Shown piece after piece: positions 49,685-59,578 of a DNA stretch of 64,000 nucleotides (its first letter is position 1; every line of letters begins with the position of its first letter). The notes under the pieces were generated by a model. The model was not told the DNA's origin. It ran no database searches and saw only the letters and a program-made list of their open reading frames with translations. The translations under genes were made by a program, and so were the position numbers. Where the stretch lies: NCBI GenBank assembly GCA_945874535.1, contig CAMCGZ010000001.1, positions 92,471 to 156,470 of the forward strand, given 5' to 3'. Origin of the DNA: Bdellovibrio sp. ZAP7. Its GTDB lineage: Bacteria; Bdellovibrionota; UBA1018; CAIMNF01.

Positions 49685-52156
49685 ATGGATCAAAATCAAC
49701 CTTCTGACAACCAGTCGATCGTACAGGTGAACATCGAAGAGGAGATGCGTGGAGCGTATCTCGATTATGCGATGTCGGTTATCATCGGCCGCGCTCTTCC
49801 GGACGTCCGTGACGGACTCAAGCCGGTCCACCGGCGCGCTCTCTATGCGATGTACGACCTCGGCAACGTGTGGAATAAAGCGTACAAGAAGTCAGCCCGT
49901 ATCGTGGGTGATGTGATCGGCAAGTACCATCCCCATGGAGATAGCGCCGTATACGACACCATCGTCCGGATGGCCCAGGATTTCTCTCTTCGTTACCCCC
50001 TGATCGATGGACAAGGAAACTTCGGTTCCATTGACGGAGATTCCGCGGCAGCCATGCGTTACACCGAAATCCGGATGGAAAAGATCACGGATGAGATCCT
50101 GGCGGATCTCGAAAAAGAAACGGTGGACTTCGGCCCGAACTACGACGGATCTCTCCAAGAGCCCTTGGTTCTTCCCACTCGGATCCCGAACCTTCTGGTG
50201 AACGGATCGACCGGGATCGCAGTGGGTATGGCTACGAACATTCCCCCGCATAACCTCGGAGAGATCATCGATGCGACCCTCGCACTGATCCAGAACCCCG
50301 CGCTCGATGTCGACGGTTTGATGGAGTTCGTTAAAGGCCCGGATTTCCCGACGGGCGGAATCGTGTTCGGTGGCAATGTTCTGAAGCTCGCATACAAAAC
50401 GGGGCGTGCGGTCATCACCATCCGCGCGAAGACCGAGATCGAAACTTACAAGAACGACCGTGAACGGATCATCGTCACAGAGTTGCCATACCAGGTGAAC
50501 AAGGCAAAACTGATCGAGCGGATCGCCGACCTCGTGAATGAGGACAAGCTTGAAGGCATTTCGGATATCCGTGACGAATCCGACCGGACCGGGATGAGGG
50601 TGGTCATCGAGATCAAGAAGGCCGAAAGCTCCAATGTGGTTCTCAATCGCCTGTACAAGATGACCCAACTCCAGGATAGCTACGGTATCGCCCTCCTGGC
50701 CATCGATCACCATCAGCCGAAGCTGTTCAATCTTCGCGACATGATCCAGGCCTTCATCGAGCACCGTAAGGATGTCGTGATCCGCCGGACGGTTTTCGAC
50801 CTTCGGAAGGCCGAGGCGAGGCTCCACATTTTGGAAGGTCTCAAGCGGGCAGTCGAGAATCTCGACGAAGTCATCGCCCTCATCCGGGGCAGTGCCAATG
50901 CTCCAGAGGCTTTGCTCGGGTTGATGACGCGGTTTCAATTCAGCCAACTCCAGGCACAAGCGATTCTGGACATGAGGCTACAGAGACTGACCGGACTTGA
51001 GCGCGATAAGATCATCGATGAATTCAACGAGGTATTGAAAATCATCGCAGACCTGAAAGACATTCTCTCGAGAGAGGTTCGGGTTTACGACATCATCGGG
51101 ACTGAACTCAGGGAAATCCGTGAGAACTATGCCGATGAACGCCGGACCCAGATCACGTTTGATGAGAGCTCGGAAATCGACATCGAATCACTCATCACAG
51201 ATGAGCCGACACTCGTGAGCATCACCCGGAGCGGATACATCAAGAGACAGGATCCGAACCAGTTCAAGTCGCAGGGTAGGGGAGGAAAGGGCATCATCGG
51301 TATGAATACCGACGATGAGGATTTTGTCACCCAGATCTTCCGTACCACTACCCTGAGTCAGCTGTTCTGTCTGACCGACAAAGGACGCCTTCATGTTGTG
51401 AAAGTTTATAAGGTACCTGAAGGAAGCCGGACCTCCAAGGGCAAGGCGATCGTGAATCTGTTGACTCTCCAAGCCGATGAGAAAGTCATGATGATCCTCC
51501 CCGTGAAGGAGTATAACGAAAACAATTTCCTGGTCATGGCGACCAAGTCGGGCATCGTGAAGAAAACCGCTCTTTCAGAGTATAAAAACGTCCGGGTGAA
51601 CGGAATCAATGCGATTTCAATCGAGGACGGCGATGCCCTGATCGGTGCGAGGATTTCAGACGGCACGAATGAGATCTTCATGACCTCCGCGAACGGAATG
51701 AGTATCCGCTTTGCCGAGAAAGATGTCCGCCCGATGGGCAGGACCGCTTACGGTGTGTACGGAATGTCACTTGAAGAGGGTGATGCCGTAGTCGGGATGG
51801 ATTTGATCCAGCCAAGCGACAGCTCGAATGAGATTCTCGTGGTTTCGGAGTGCGGCTACGGAAAGAGGACTCCCGTTTCGGAATATCGGGTTCAGAGCCG
51901 TGGAGGCAAGGGCATCATTACCCTTAAAGTTACCGATAAAACCGGCAAATTGATGTCTGCGCGCCAAGTGACCCAAAGTGACGATCTCATGCTGTTCTCG
52001 AGTCGTGGCAAGCTGATCCGGATCAGGATCGGTGAAATCAGCGAGCAGAGCCGGAATACCCAGGGTGTGCGACTCATGACAGTCGAGGACAATGAGAAAG
52101 TGGTCGCAGTGGAGAGCATTCCGGATGATGGCGCGACGACAGAAACCGTGCAGTGA
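49685..52156 (+). CDS. gyrA: DNA gyrase subunit A
   Basis: 823 residues. The breakage-reunion subunit. The active-site tyrosine is Tyr126 ([10 protein letters not shown]). The N-terminal segment [20 protein letters not shown] and the C-terminal beta-pinwheel are complete. A GyrA-box-like QGRGGKG sits in the first blade and a second QSRGGKG in a later blade. The acidic tail is short. AAGGTGA precedes the ATG. Confidence 0.97.
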   Translation: MDQNQPSDNQSIVQVNIEEEMRGAYLDYAMSVIIGRALPDVRDGLKPVHRRALYAMYDLGNVWNKAYKKSARIVGDVIGKYHPHGDSAVYDTIVRMAQDFSLRYPLIDGQGNFGSIDGDSAAAMRYTEIRMEKITDEILADLEKETVDFGPNYDGSLQEPLVLPTRIPNLLVNGSTGIAVGMATNIPPHNLGEIIDATLALIQNPALDVDGLMEFVKGPDFPTGGIVFGGNVLKLAYKTGRAVITIRAKTEIETYKNDRERIIVTELPYQVNKAKLIERIADLVNEDKLEGISDIRDESDRTGMRVVIEIKKAESSNVVLNRLYKMTQLQDSYGIALLAIDHHQPKLFNLRDMIQAFIEHRKDVVIRRTVFDLRKAEARLHILEGLKRAVENLDEVIALIRGSANAPEALLGLMTRFQFSQLQAQAILDMRLQRLTGLERDKIIDEFNEVLKIIADLKDILSREVRVYDIIGTELREIRENYADERRTQITFDESSEIDIESLITDEPTLVSITRSGYIKRQDPNQFKSQGRGGKGIIGMNTDDEDFVTQIFRTTTLSQLFCLTDKGRLHVVKVYKVPEGSRTSKGKAIVNLLTLQADEKVMMILPVKEYNENNFLVMATKSGIVKKTALSEYKNVRVNGINAISIEDGDALIGARISDGTNEIFMTSANGMSIRFAEKDVRPMGRTAYGVYGMSLEEGDAVVGMDLIQPSDSSNEILVVSECGYGKRTPVSEYRVQSRGGKGIITLKVTDKTGKLMSARQVTQSDDLMLFSSRGKLIRIRIGEISEQSRNTQGVRLMTVEDNEKVVAVESIPDDGATTETVQ

Positions 52157-52970
52157 TCGTCCCGTCAGGGCCGCACTGGCGTTCCTTTTGCTCCTAGGGG
52201 CGGGTTGTACGGCTCAATCCTCGATTTCGAATCACTACCTGACCGCAGAAAAACTCTGGTCCGAGAAGAACTATCCGGCTGCCGTCGCTGAGTTCGAGAG
52301 GGTCGTAAAAGAATCGCCCGAATCCGCCATCGGACTTCAAGCGCTCTGGAGGGCTTCGACAACCCAAGCTTTGTTTCTTGATGAGCCCCAAAAGGCGTTG
52401 AAGGGTTTTGAGTTGTTCATTCAAAGGGCGTCCAACTCGGAGTTGGCACCGCAAGCTTTGCTCGAAATGGGAGAGATTCTTTTCACCCGCTTGAATCAGT
52501 ACAGCCGAGCGATCGAGCACTATGAGAAACTCATCGAATCGCCACGGTTTCGTGAGGAAGACCGGGCTCTCTTCCACTATCGGGTCGCCCGGAGTCATTT
52601 TCATCTCCAGCGCATCCGTAAATCCATCGAATGGTACGAGCGGATGCTGGTCAGATTCCCGAAATCATCCTGGATTCCGCGTGCGATGGCAGATCTCGGC
52701 AGCGCTTGGTATGCGCTTGGCGATCATGACCGCGCGGCATTTCCAAAAGCGCTCAAGATTTTTCAGGAGCTGAAAACCCGGACCCAGGGGCGTCAACACC
52801 GTCTTTACGTCGAGACGGTTTTCAACGAGGCTTCCACTCTCGAAGAGCTCGACAAACTCGAAGAAGCCCATGAACTCTTCAAGACCATTGAAAACGATTA
52901 CCCCGCCCCGAATGTGATTCGCATCCGGATGGTTCGACTCAGCGAAAGGATGAAAAAAAAGAGAAAATGA
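52125..52970 (+). CDS. TPR-repeat outer-membrane lipoprotein (BamD/YbgF-like)
   Basis: 281 residues from the ATG at 52125 (GGAGAG 8 bases upstream), overlapping the gyrA end by 32 bases. The N-terminus is a lipoprotein signal with lipobox LGAGC at about residues 24-28. The remainder is a chain of about six TPR-like helix pairs, e.g. [20 protein letters not shown] and [20 protein letters not shown]. It resembles BamD or YbgF in architecture, but no diagnostic motif separates them. It is co-translated with the atpZ-I-B-E cluster via an ATGA overlap. Confidence 0.75.
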   Translation: MMARRQKPCSDRPVRAALAFLLLLGAGCTAQSSISNHYLTAEKLWSEKNYPAAVAEFERVVKESPESAIGLQALWRASTTQALFLDEPQKALKGFELFIQRASNSELAPQALLEMGEILFTRLNQYSRAIEHYEKLIESPRFREEDRALFHYRVARSHFHLQRIRKSIEWYERMLVRFPKSSWIPRAMADLGSAWYALGDHDRAAFPKALKIFQELKTRTQGRQHRLYVETVFNEASTLEELDKLEEAHELFKTIENDYPAPNVIRIRMVRLSERMKKKRK

Positions 52971-53197
52971 GCCAACCGGATGAACGATATCGGCAGCTGG
53001 CTCTCTTCACGGTCATTGTCGCCGAGGTGGTGGTGACCCCGACCCTCCTGGCAGGGGTGATGTACTGGCTTTTTCGAGATCACTCTTTCCGGAATCTCGC
53101 AGTGCTCATCGCCGCCCTTGCCGGATTGATCATCGGATTTTACCGGGTGTCCCTGATCCAGAAGAAGATGAGGAAAGATGAATCCGGAAAACAGTAA
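52967..53197 (+). CDS. atpZ: AtpZ-like small membrane protein
   Basis: 76 residues with two membrane helices (LFTVIVAEVVVTPTLLAGVMYWLF and LAVLIAALAGLIIGFY, within about residues 13-60). It has the size and position of the AtpZ/AtpI family that precedes atpI-atpB and has been linked to F0 assembly or Mg transport. It starts within the preceding stop (ATGA) and overlaps atpI by 20 bases. Confidence 0.75.
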   Translation: MSQPDERYRQLALFTVIVAEVVVTPTLLAGVMYWLFRDHSFRNLAVLIAALAGLIIGFYRVSLIQKKMRKDESGKQ

Positions 53198-53564
53198 GGC
53201 TTTCTTAAGAATTCTTTCTGGAGTGGCATTCCTCTGGCTCCTGGCGGGAATGGCCGCCTTTTCCAACCAACCGGATTCCCGCTCGGCATTCCTGCATGTT
53301 TACCTCCTGACCCTGGCGGATTTGCTGTTTCTGATCCTCGTTTTCTGGACCCTGTTTTTCACACCCTCGACCCAGCGCGGCAAGGGTTTGCGTGCCCTGA
53401 TTTTCCTCACTTTTAAGTTGGTTTGTCTCGGCTTTTTGGCTATAACGCTGAAAAGATTAAGAAATGCTCCGGATCTAGGCGTCCTGTTCGGGATCGGATT
53501 CATGGGTTTAGGGCCCCTGATTTCAGCCGCCTTTTACCGGATATTCCTTAAGAAGCATCAGTGA
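53178..53564 (+). CDS. atpI: AtpI-like membrane protein
   Basis: 128 residues with four hydrophobic helices. ATP synthase I proteins assist c-ring assembly. Family sequence signals are weak here; the call rests on the four-helix layout, size and position directly before atpB. It overlaps the previous gene by 20 bases. Confidence 0.65.
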   Translation: MNPENSKAFLRILSGVAFLWLLAGMAAFSNQPDSRSAFLHVYLLTLADLLFLILVFWTLFFTPSTQRGKGLRALIFLTFKLVCLGFLAITLKRLRNAPDLGVLFGIGFMGLGPLISAAFYRIFLKKHQ

Positions 53565-53576
53565 AGGGGATTTACA

Positions 53577-54287
53577 GTGGAACACGGCTTTAATTGGCTC
53601 AGTTTGATACCCGGATTCGATGTCCACGCACACGGTCACGTCTTGATGGCTGCAGTCGTGGTAGTCCTCGTTTTTTCCGGCGCCTGGCTCGCGAGAGCTC
53701 AGCTCAATACTGCTCAAAAACGTGAAGACGAAGGCTTGATTCCCGACGGCAAGCTGACTTTCCGTAACTTGTTCGAGATTCTGGCCGAGAAACTTTACGC
53801 CCTCGCCGTAAACGTCATGGGGAAACACGGAGCGGAGAAATATTTTCCAATCGTAGGGGCTCTCTTCATTTTCATTTTTCTTTCGAATTTGATCGGGATG
53901 ATTCCCGGATTGCTTCCTCCAACGGACAATCTCAACACCACCTTCGCTCTCGGCTTGTTTGTGTTCCTGTACTACAACTATGTCGGCTTGCGGGAGAACG
54001 GTCTTTCTTACCTGAAGCACTTTGCCGGGCCGATTCTGTGGCTTGCGCCCCTCATGCTCATCGTCGAGATCGCCTCACACGTGTTCCGTCCGATTTCCCT
54101 CGGCCTCCGTCTTCGTGGGAACATCATGGGTGACCACGTCGTTCTGGGGATTTTCAATGATCTGGTGCCGATCGGCATCCCGTTTATTTTTTACGGTATC
54201 GGTCTGTTTGTGGCTTTGGTTCAAGCGTTTGTGTTCTGTCTGATGACGATGGTTTACATCTCGTTGTCAGCCAGTCACGATCACTGA
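53577..54287 (+). CDS. atpB: ATP synthase F0 a subunit
   Basis: 236 residues. The stator channel for the coupling ion. The essential arginine is in RPISLGLRLRGNIMGDH. Other segments are LSNLIGMIPGLLPPT and YGIGLFVALVQAFVFCLM. The start is GTG with GAAGGGGA upstream. Together with atpE it lies about 30 kb from the F1/b-subunit operon. Confidence 0.95.
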   Translation: MEHGFNWLSLIPGFDVHAHGHVLMAAVVVVLVFSGAWLARAQLNTAQKREDEGLIPDGKLTFRNLFEILAEKLYALAVNVMGKHGAEKYFPIVGALFIFIFLSNLIGMIPGLLPPTDNLNTTFALGLFVFLYYNYVGLRENGLSYLKHFAGPILWLAPLMLIVEIASHVFRPISLGLRLRGNIMGDHVVLGIFNDLVPIGIPFIFYGIGLFVALVQAFVFCLMTMVYISLSASHDH

Positions 54288-54338
54288 AGCAATGCTGAAG
54301 GTTTCGTCTCAATCAACGCAATGAAAGGAAAACGAAAG

Positions 54339-54665
54339 ATGAAAGTGAAAAGTGTAATGATGGCAGTAGCAGGATTGTTCATGAGTACCGCGGCATTCGC
54401 GGAAGAAGCCGCCCATGCGGCAGCCACCGCGGCTGCTAGCACTGGCGCAATGGACTTGGCCGGACTCGGCGCAGGTCTCGGTCTCGGTCTCGCCGCCCTC
54501 GGTGGAGCCCTCGGACAAGGCAAGACTGCCGCTTCCGCTCTGGAAGGCATCTCCCGCAACCCTGCCGCTTCTGACAAAGTGTTCACTCCGATGATTATCG
54601 GTCTCGCGCTCATCGAATCCCTCGTGCTTTACGCATTCGTGATCGCGTTCCTCAAGATCAAGTAA
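54339..54665 (+). CDS. atpE: ATP synthase F0 c subunit with a signal-like leader and sodium-type ligand residues
   Basis: 108 residues from the ATG at 54339 (AAAGGA 9 bases upstream; ATG at 54321 lacks a site). The first ~21 residues ([20 protein letters not shown]) look like a signal peptide ending AFA-EE, unlike the short c subunits of most bacteria. Two membrane hairpin helices follow. The ion site has Gln60 in the first helix and Glu93-Ser94 with Tyr98 in the second, spaced exactly as Gln32, Glu65-Ser66 and Tyr70 of the sodium-binding Ilyobacter ring. Proton-type rings usually have Ala after the acid. Confidence 0.93.
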   Translation: MKVKSVMMAVAGLFMSTAAFAEEAAHAAATAAASTGAMDLAGLGAGLGLGLAALGGALGQGKTAASALEGISRNPAASDKVFTPMIIGLALIESLVLYAFVIAFLKIK

Positions 54666-54684
54666 TCTTGTCGGATCGAATTTG

Positions 54685-54721
54685 AATCCCCCGGGTGCGG
54701 ATCGTGCCCGGGGGATTTTTA
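54685..54721 (+). terminator. Rho-independent terminator after atpE
   Basis: AATCCCCCGGG and CCCGGGGGATT form an 11-bp stem with an 11-base loop, followed on the plus strand by TTT and ATTTC. It ends the dnaN...atpE run and overlaps the uvrA stop from the opposite strand. The minus-strand side lacks a good T-run. Confidence 0.85.
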
Positions 54722-57289
54722 TTTCAGCCCGAGCTTTCCGGCTAAAAACGGAGCGATTCGTGGCCCCTTCAGCTTGGCAATCCGCTCGGGGGTCCCGGAA
54801 GCGAGGATCTTGCCCCCGGCCTTACCCCCTTCGGGTCCGAGATCGATCAGGTGATCGGCAGAGCAGATGATGTCTAAGTTGTGTTCGATCACCACGACCG
54901 TGTTGCCCTGGTCCACCAGCCGATGGAGGATCCCGAGCAGTTTTCTAATGTCGTCGAAATGGAGTCCGGTGGAAGGCTCATCGAGGATATAAAGAGTTTT
55001 TCCAGTGGATCGCTTCGAAAGCTCCCGGGCGAGCTTGATCCGCTGGGCTTCGCCACCGGAGAGCGTGGTGGCCGACTGCCCGAGCTTGAGGTAGCCCAGT
55101 CCCACATCGTTCAAGACCTGCAGCTTGTCTTTCACCTGTGGAATATTCTCAAAAAAGCCGAGTGCTTCTTCGGCCGACATGGCCAATACATCTGCGATGC
55201 TCTTCCCCTTGTACCGGACACGGAGCGTGTCGCTTTTGAAGCGAGACCCGGTGCAGGTTTCGCAAGGCACATGGGCATCGGCCATGAAGCTCATGGAGAT
55301 CCGCTTGACTCCGTCACCCTCGCATTCGTCACAACGCCCACCCTTCACATTGAATGAAAATCTTCCGGGAGTGAATGCCCTGAGTTGCGATTCCGGCAAC
55401 TGTGCAAAAAGGGTCCGGATGGGGCTGAAAATGCCGGTATAAGTTGCAGGATTGGAGCGAGGGGTCCGTCCGATGGGGTTCTGGTCGATCTGAATCACCT
55501 TGTCGAGCTCTTTTAGACCGGACGAGATTCTGGCCGACATCGGAGGGATGTCTGAATCATAAAAGTGTTTCAAGAGCAGCGGATAGAGCGTATCCATCAC
55601 GAGCGAGCTTTTCCCGCTACCCGAAACCCCGGTCACACAAGTGAACAGGCCGATCGGAATCGAGGTCGAAACGTCTTTTAAATTGTTAAGGTTCACCTTG
55701 GAGAGCTCGAGCATTCTTTTCGGATCGGGTTTTCTTCTGGAAGCGGGAGGATTCACCCTCAAACGACCTGCGAGATAATCTCCGGTGATACTGGCGCGAT
55801 TCCGGACCACATCGGAGGGGCGCCCTTCAGCCACCACGGAGCCACCGTGCACACCCGCACCGGGTCCGATGTCGATCAGATAATCGCTTTCCATCATCGT
55901 TTCTTCGTCGTGCTCCACGACGATCACCGTATTTCCAAGATTTCGAAGACGCTTCAGGCTGTCGATCAGCAAGCGGTTGTCACGGGGATGAAGTCCGATC
56001 GAAGGCTCGTCGAGAATGTAAGTGATTCCAACTAGCGAGCTCCCCAGCTGGGACGCCAGTCTGATGCGTTGTGACTCTCCACCAGAAAGGGAAAACAGCG
56101 GACGGTCGAGAGAAAGGTACCCGACCCCGACCCGGGTCAGGAACCCGGCTCTTTCACGCGTTTCCTTGACGAGTGTCCCGGCGATTTTCAGTTGTCGTTC
56201 ATCGAGATTTAGATTTGATAAAAACCCCTCGAGCTCATCGATGGGCTTCGAGCAAAGTTCAGAGAGATCGACCCCGCGTATCTTGAATGCCCGCGACTCC
56301 TTCGAGAGTCGTGCTCCGCCGCAGTCGCGACAGGGTTCTTTGTAGTCATAAGAAACCGAATCTCCGTCGTCATCATCCGTGTCATGGACTTCGCTGAAGG
56401 ATTCGAACCCGATTCCGTCACAGCGCTTACAGGCACCAAGAGGGCTATTGAAAGAAAAGATCCTCGGTTCCGGCTCTGGAAGGTAGACTTCGCATTTGGA
56501 ACAGGCGAAATTCTGTGACAAGATCCGCTCGGAAGGTCTACCACCGGGACCTTGCTCGATCAGCCCGAGCGTTCCCTTGGCAAGTTTGAGTCCGAGATCG
56601 GCACTTTCGTAAAGTCTGCTCTGCAGGGTCTCGTCCCCGCGCTTCACGATAATCCGGTCAATGACCACCTCGATCGTGTGTTTCAGGTTTTTCTCGAGCC
56701 TGATGGTCTCCGAAAGATCCCTGATCTCCCCGTCGACGCGGACTCTGGCAAAGCCCTTTTGTCTCAACCCTAAAAACTCCTTCTGAAACTCCCCCTTCTT
56801 CTCGCGCGCAATCGGTGCGAGAAGTGTCAGACGTGTGCCCTCCGGAGAGGCCAGAAGCATCTCTACAATCTGTTGGGTTGACAGGGATTCGATGGGATCA
56901 CCGCAATCGGGACAGTGTGCTGTCGAGACCCTGGCATAGAGTAGTCGGAAATGGTCGTAAATCTCGGTTGCGGTACCGACGGTGGATCGCGGATTGTGAG
57001 AGGTGGTCTTCTGGAGGATGGCAATTGTCGGGGAGAGTCCTGACAGCTCATCGACATCCGGCTTTTCCACTTGCTCGAGAAACTGTCTGGCATAGGTGGA
57101 GAAGGTCTCGATGTAGCGTCGCTGGCCCTCGGCATGGATCGTATCGAATGCGAGGGAGGATTTCCCCGATCCTGAAGGACCGGTAATCACGGTCAAGGAG
57201 CCGTGCGGGATCCTGACTGAAACATTCTTCAGATTATGAACCCGGGCTCCCCGGATGCGGATTTCAGTGTCCTGTTCCAAATTCGCCAT
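54719..57289 (-). CDS. uvrA: excinuclease ABC subunit UvrA, lacking the insertion domain
   Basis: 856 residues, against about 940 in Escherichia coli. Two ABC ATPase halves are complete: Walker A TGPSGSGKSS and TGVSGSGKSS; signatures LSGGESQRIRLA and LSGGEAQRIKLA. Both large zinc modules are present (ACSKC...GACKRC; RCDEC...PCETC). The UvrB-binding domain is retained (HCPDCGDPIE; RVDGEIRDL; KHTIEVVIDRI). Between the first DG-x-G of the zinc module and PCRDCGG, where Escherichia coli UvrA has over 100 residues, there are only about 24, mostly acidic (HDTDDDDGDS, near residue 300). The ATG at 57289 overlaps the previous gene by 26 bases. Confidence 0.93.
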   Translation of the reverse strand: MANLEQDTEIRIRGARVHNLKNVSVRIPHGSLTVITGPSGSGKSSLAFDTIHAEGQRRYIETFSTYARQFLEQVEKPDVDELSGLSPTIAILQKTTSHNPRSTVGTATEIYDHFRLLYARVSTAHCPDCGDPIESLSTQQIVEMLLASPEGTRLTLLAPIAREKKGEFQKEFLGLRQKGFARVRVDGEIRDLSETIRLEKNLKHTIEVVIDRIIVKRGDETLQSRLYESADLGLKLAKGTLGLIEQGPGGRPSERILSQNFACSKCEVYLPEPEPRIFSFNSPLGACKRCDGIGFESFSEVHDTDDDDGDSVSYDYKEPCRDCGGARLSKESRAFKIRGVDLSELCSKPIDELEGFLSNLNLDERQLKIAGTLVKETRERAGFLTRVGVGYLSLDRPLFSLSGGESQRIRLASQLGSSLVGITYILDEPSIGLHPRDNRLLIDSLKRLRNLGNTVIVVEHDEETMMESDYLIDIGPGAGVHGGSVVAEGRPSDVVRNRASITGDYLAGRLRVNPPASRRKPDPKRMLELSKVNLNNLKDVSTSIPIGLFTCVTGVSGSGKSSLVMDTLYPLLLKHFYDSDIPPMSARISSGLKELDKVIQIDQNPIGRTPRSNPATYTGIFSPIRTLFAQLPESQLRAFTPGRFSFNVKGGRCDECEGDGVKRISMSFMADAHVPCETCTGSRFKSDTLRVRYKGKSIADVLAMSAEEALGFFENIPQVKDKLQVLNDVGLGYLKLGQSATTLSGGEAQRIKLARELSKRSTGKTLYILDEPSTGLHFDDIRKLLGILHRLVDQGNTVVVIEHNLDIICSADHLIDLGPEGGKAGGKILASGTPERIAKLKGPRIAPFLAGKLGLK

Positions 57290-58655
57290 GACCACAAATC
57301 CGTGCTGCTTCTTGGAGTGCCGCCTCGAAGCGTTTTTGAATCCCGTTCAAGAGTTGTTCTGTCCGGGCTTCGAATCTCATCACGATCACCGGTTGGGTAT
57401 TTGAGGCTCGGATCAATCCCCAGCGATCCTCGTAATCCACCCGAAGTCCGTCGATGGTGGTGAGGCGTGCTTCGGGGTCATGAAGCAACTTGGCCGCTTC
57501 CTCGATCAACCGGAATTTATTTTCCTCCTCACAATCGATCCGGATCTCCGGAGTGCTGTGGGCTGCCGGTAAATCTGCGGTCAGGGTGTGGAGTGCACCC
57601 CTCTTCGCCACGATCTCATAGAGCCTCAATGAAGCGTAGATCGCATCATCGAATCCGAACCAGCGGTCTGCGAAGAAAATATGCCCGGACATTTCTCCTG
57701 CCAGGTGTGCATGGGTCTCCTTCATCTTCGATTTGATCAGGGAATGACCCGTCTTCCACATGATTCCTTTGCCACCGTTCTTTTCGATGTCCTGATAGAG
57801 CCGTTGACTCGATTTCACTTCGGAGATGATGGTGGCCCCCGGGTGTTCTTTCAGAACTTCGCGTGAAAAAATCACCATCAACTCATCGCCGTAAATGACT
57901 CGCCCTGAAGAGTCCACCGCACCGATCCGGTCGGAATCGCCGTCATAGCCGATTCCGAAGTCCGCACCGTTTTTCTTTACCGCATCGATGAGGTGGGTGA
58001 GATTTTTCGGAACCGTCGGATCCGGGTGGTGATTCGGAAAGCGGCCATCGAGCTCGCAAAAAAGAGGGATCACTTCAGCGCCAATCCTCTTGAACAGCTC
58101 CGGAGCCACAGTGGATGCTGTGCCATTTCCGGCATCGAGCACGACCTTGAGCTTTTTCTCGGGTTTGGACCGTGAGGCAACGTAGTCCAGATAGTGCGGA
58201 ATGATCTCCTCTTGGCGGTAGGATCCCCGAGTGCGCGCGGTGTAATGCCCTGTTTGCATCACCCGCTTCAACTCTTGGATCTGTTCACCGTGGAGGGTGT
58301 CTTTTCCGATTCCGATTTTGAACCCGTTGTATTCTGCCGGATTGTGCGATCCGGTGATCATGATCGCACCATCCGTTTTGAAGTGATGAACTGAGAAATA
58401 AGTGAGGGGAGTGGGGCAGGTTCCGATATCAATCACGGAGATTCCCGACTCGCGCAATCCGGAGATCAAAGCTTCGGAGTACTCGTCACTGGTGAGGCGG
58501 CAGTCACGCCCCACTGAAACCGTCATGGATGAGGCCCCTGTTTTCCTGAAAGCCCACTCCGCATAGGTTCTGCCGAGTTCACGGGCAAAGCCTGAAGAAA
58601 TGTCTTTTCCCGCGATTCCGCGGATATCGTATTCCCTGAAAATGGCTGGGTTCAT
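57264..58655 (-). CDS. phosphomannomutase/phosphoglucomutase
   Basis: 463 residues of the alpha-D-phosphohexomutase family. It moves phosphate between C6 and C1 of mannose or glucose phosphate for polysaccharide and LPS precursors. The catalytic serine is Ser103 in TGSHNP. The metal loop is DGDSDR, the sugar loop GEMSGH, and the phosphate loop near RASNTQPVIVMRFEA. The start overlaps the pdxA stop (ATGA). Substrate preference (Man versus Glc) cannot be set from sequence. Confidence 0.92.
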   Translation of the reverse strand: MNPAIFREYDIRGIAGKDISSGFARELGRTYAEWAFRKTGASSMTVSVGRDCRLTSDEYSEALISGLRESGISVIDIGTCPTPLTYFSVHHFKTDGAIMITGSHNPAEYNGFKIGIGKDTLHGEQIQELKRVMQTGHYTARTRGSYRQEEIIPHYLDYVASRSKPEKKLKVVLDAGNGTASTVAPELFKRIGAEVIPLFCELDGRFPNHHPDPTVPKNLTHLIDAVKKNGADFGIGYDGDSDRIGAVDSSGRVIYGDELMVIFSREVLKEHPGATIISEVKSSQRLYQDIEKNGGKGIMWKTGHSLIKSKMKETHAHLAGEMSGHIFFADRWFGFDDAIYASLRLYEIVAKRGALHTLTADLPAAHSTPEIRIDCEEENKFRLIEEAAKLLHDPEARLTTIDGLRVDYEDRWGLIRASNTQPVIVMRFEARTEQLLNGIQKRFEAALQEAARICGHGEFGTGH

Positions 58656-59578
58656 TCTTTACTCCTTCTGTCGAGATATTGAATGGCTTTCCCGATCGCA
58701 TAGATCATGCTTCCGGCGTCGGCGGTATTCTTACCGGCAATGTCAAACGCCGTGCCATGGTCTACCGAAGTCCGGATGATGGGCAACCCGAGTGTCATGT
58801 TCAGACTCTCGCTGAAGCCCGAGAGCTTCACCGGGATCAGCCCTTGATCGTGGTACATGGCCAGAATCACATCGTTCCGGTCTGTTGTTTTCTTGCCCGC
58901 TTCCACAGCAAAAAAGGAGTCCGCAGGGTGCGGGCCCGTGATCGTACAGTCACGGTAGCGGGTGGAGAGGCGCTTCAGGGTCGGGCGGATCACGGTAAGC
59001 TCTTCGGCTCCGAGGAGCCCGGCCTCACCCGAATGCGGATTCAAACCGAGTACCGCGATTCTCGGATTCTTTTTACCCAGGAGCTCCTGGCAGAATCGAC
59101 GCGCATGAACGAATGCGCCCTCGATCGCAGCAGGTGTGATTTTGCTCGAAACCTCCGAAAGTGCGCAATGGTTCGTGACCAGACAAACCCGGAACGTCTC
59201 GTTTGCGAGCATCATGGTGACTCCCCGGGTGGAGGTCAAAGAGGCCAGAAAGTCAGTGTGTCCTTGGTAGGGAAATCCCGCCTTCTTCAATCGTTCCTTG
59301 CTGATGGGACCGGTCACCAGAGCGCGACTGACAGGCGCTTCCATCACATAACGAGCCGCGGTTTCCACCGCCCATCCGGACTGATATCCGGGACTCGCGC
59401 GCCCGGGGGGCTCGATAAAGCGAATCCGGCTCAAGCCCGGAAAAAGCTTGGACGATCCGACAATGGTCACCGGGTGGTTCTTGAGTTCCACTTTCAGTTT
59501 TCGAAGGGCTTTCCGGGTCACTTCCGGACCGATTCCTTCCGGGTCGCCCGGGGTGATCACGATTTCAAGCGGCTTCAT
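58652..59578 (-). CDS. pdxA: 4-hydroxythreonine-4-phosphate dehydrogenase PdxA
   Basis: 308 residues. It oxidises 4-phosphohydroxy-threonine in the DXP-dependent route to pyridoxal phosphate. Key segments are ITPGDPEGIGPEV, GPISKERLKKAGFPYQGHTD, GLNPHSGEAGLLG and MYHDQGLIPVKL (metal/substrate residues). It overlaps both neighbours by ATGA. Linkage to a SurA-like gene mirrors the surA-pdxA pair of enterobacteria. Confidence 0.95.
   Translation of the reverse strand: MKPLEIVITPGDPEGIGPEVTRKALRKLKVELKNHPVTIVGSSKLFPGLSRIRFIEPPGRASPGYQSGWAVETAARYVMEAPVSRALVTGPISKERLKKAGFPYQGHTDFLASLTSTRGVTMMLANETFRVCLVTNHCALSEVSSKITPAAIEGAFVHARRFCQELLGKKNPRIAVLGLNPHSGEAGLLGAEELTVIRPTLKRLSTRYRDCTITGPHPADSFFAVEAGKKTTDRNDVILAMYHDQGLIPVKLSGFSESLNMTLGLPIIRTSVDHGTAFDIAGKNTADAGSMIYAIGKAIQYLDRRSKE

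Noticed and set aside
56390-56420. A tRNA T-arm-like sequence (GATTCGAACCC)
   Set aside because: It is within uvrA coding sequence and no cloverleaf can be drawn around it.
54719-57289. UvrA2 (drug-resistance-type UvrA)
   Set aside because: UvrA2 lacks the UvrB-binding domain; here that domain is present and the missing part is the insertion domain.
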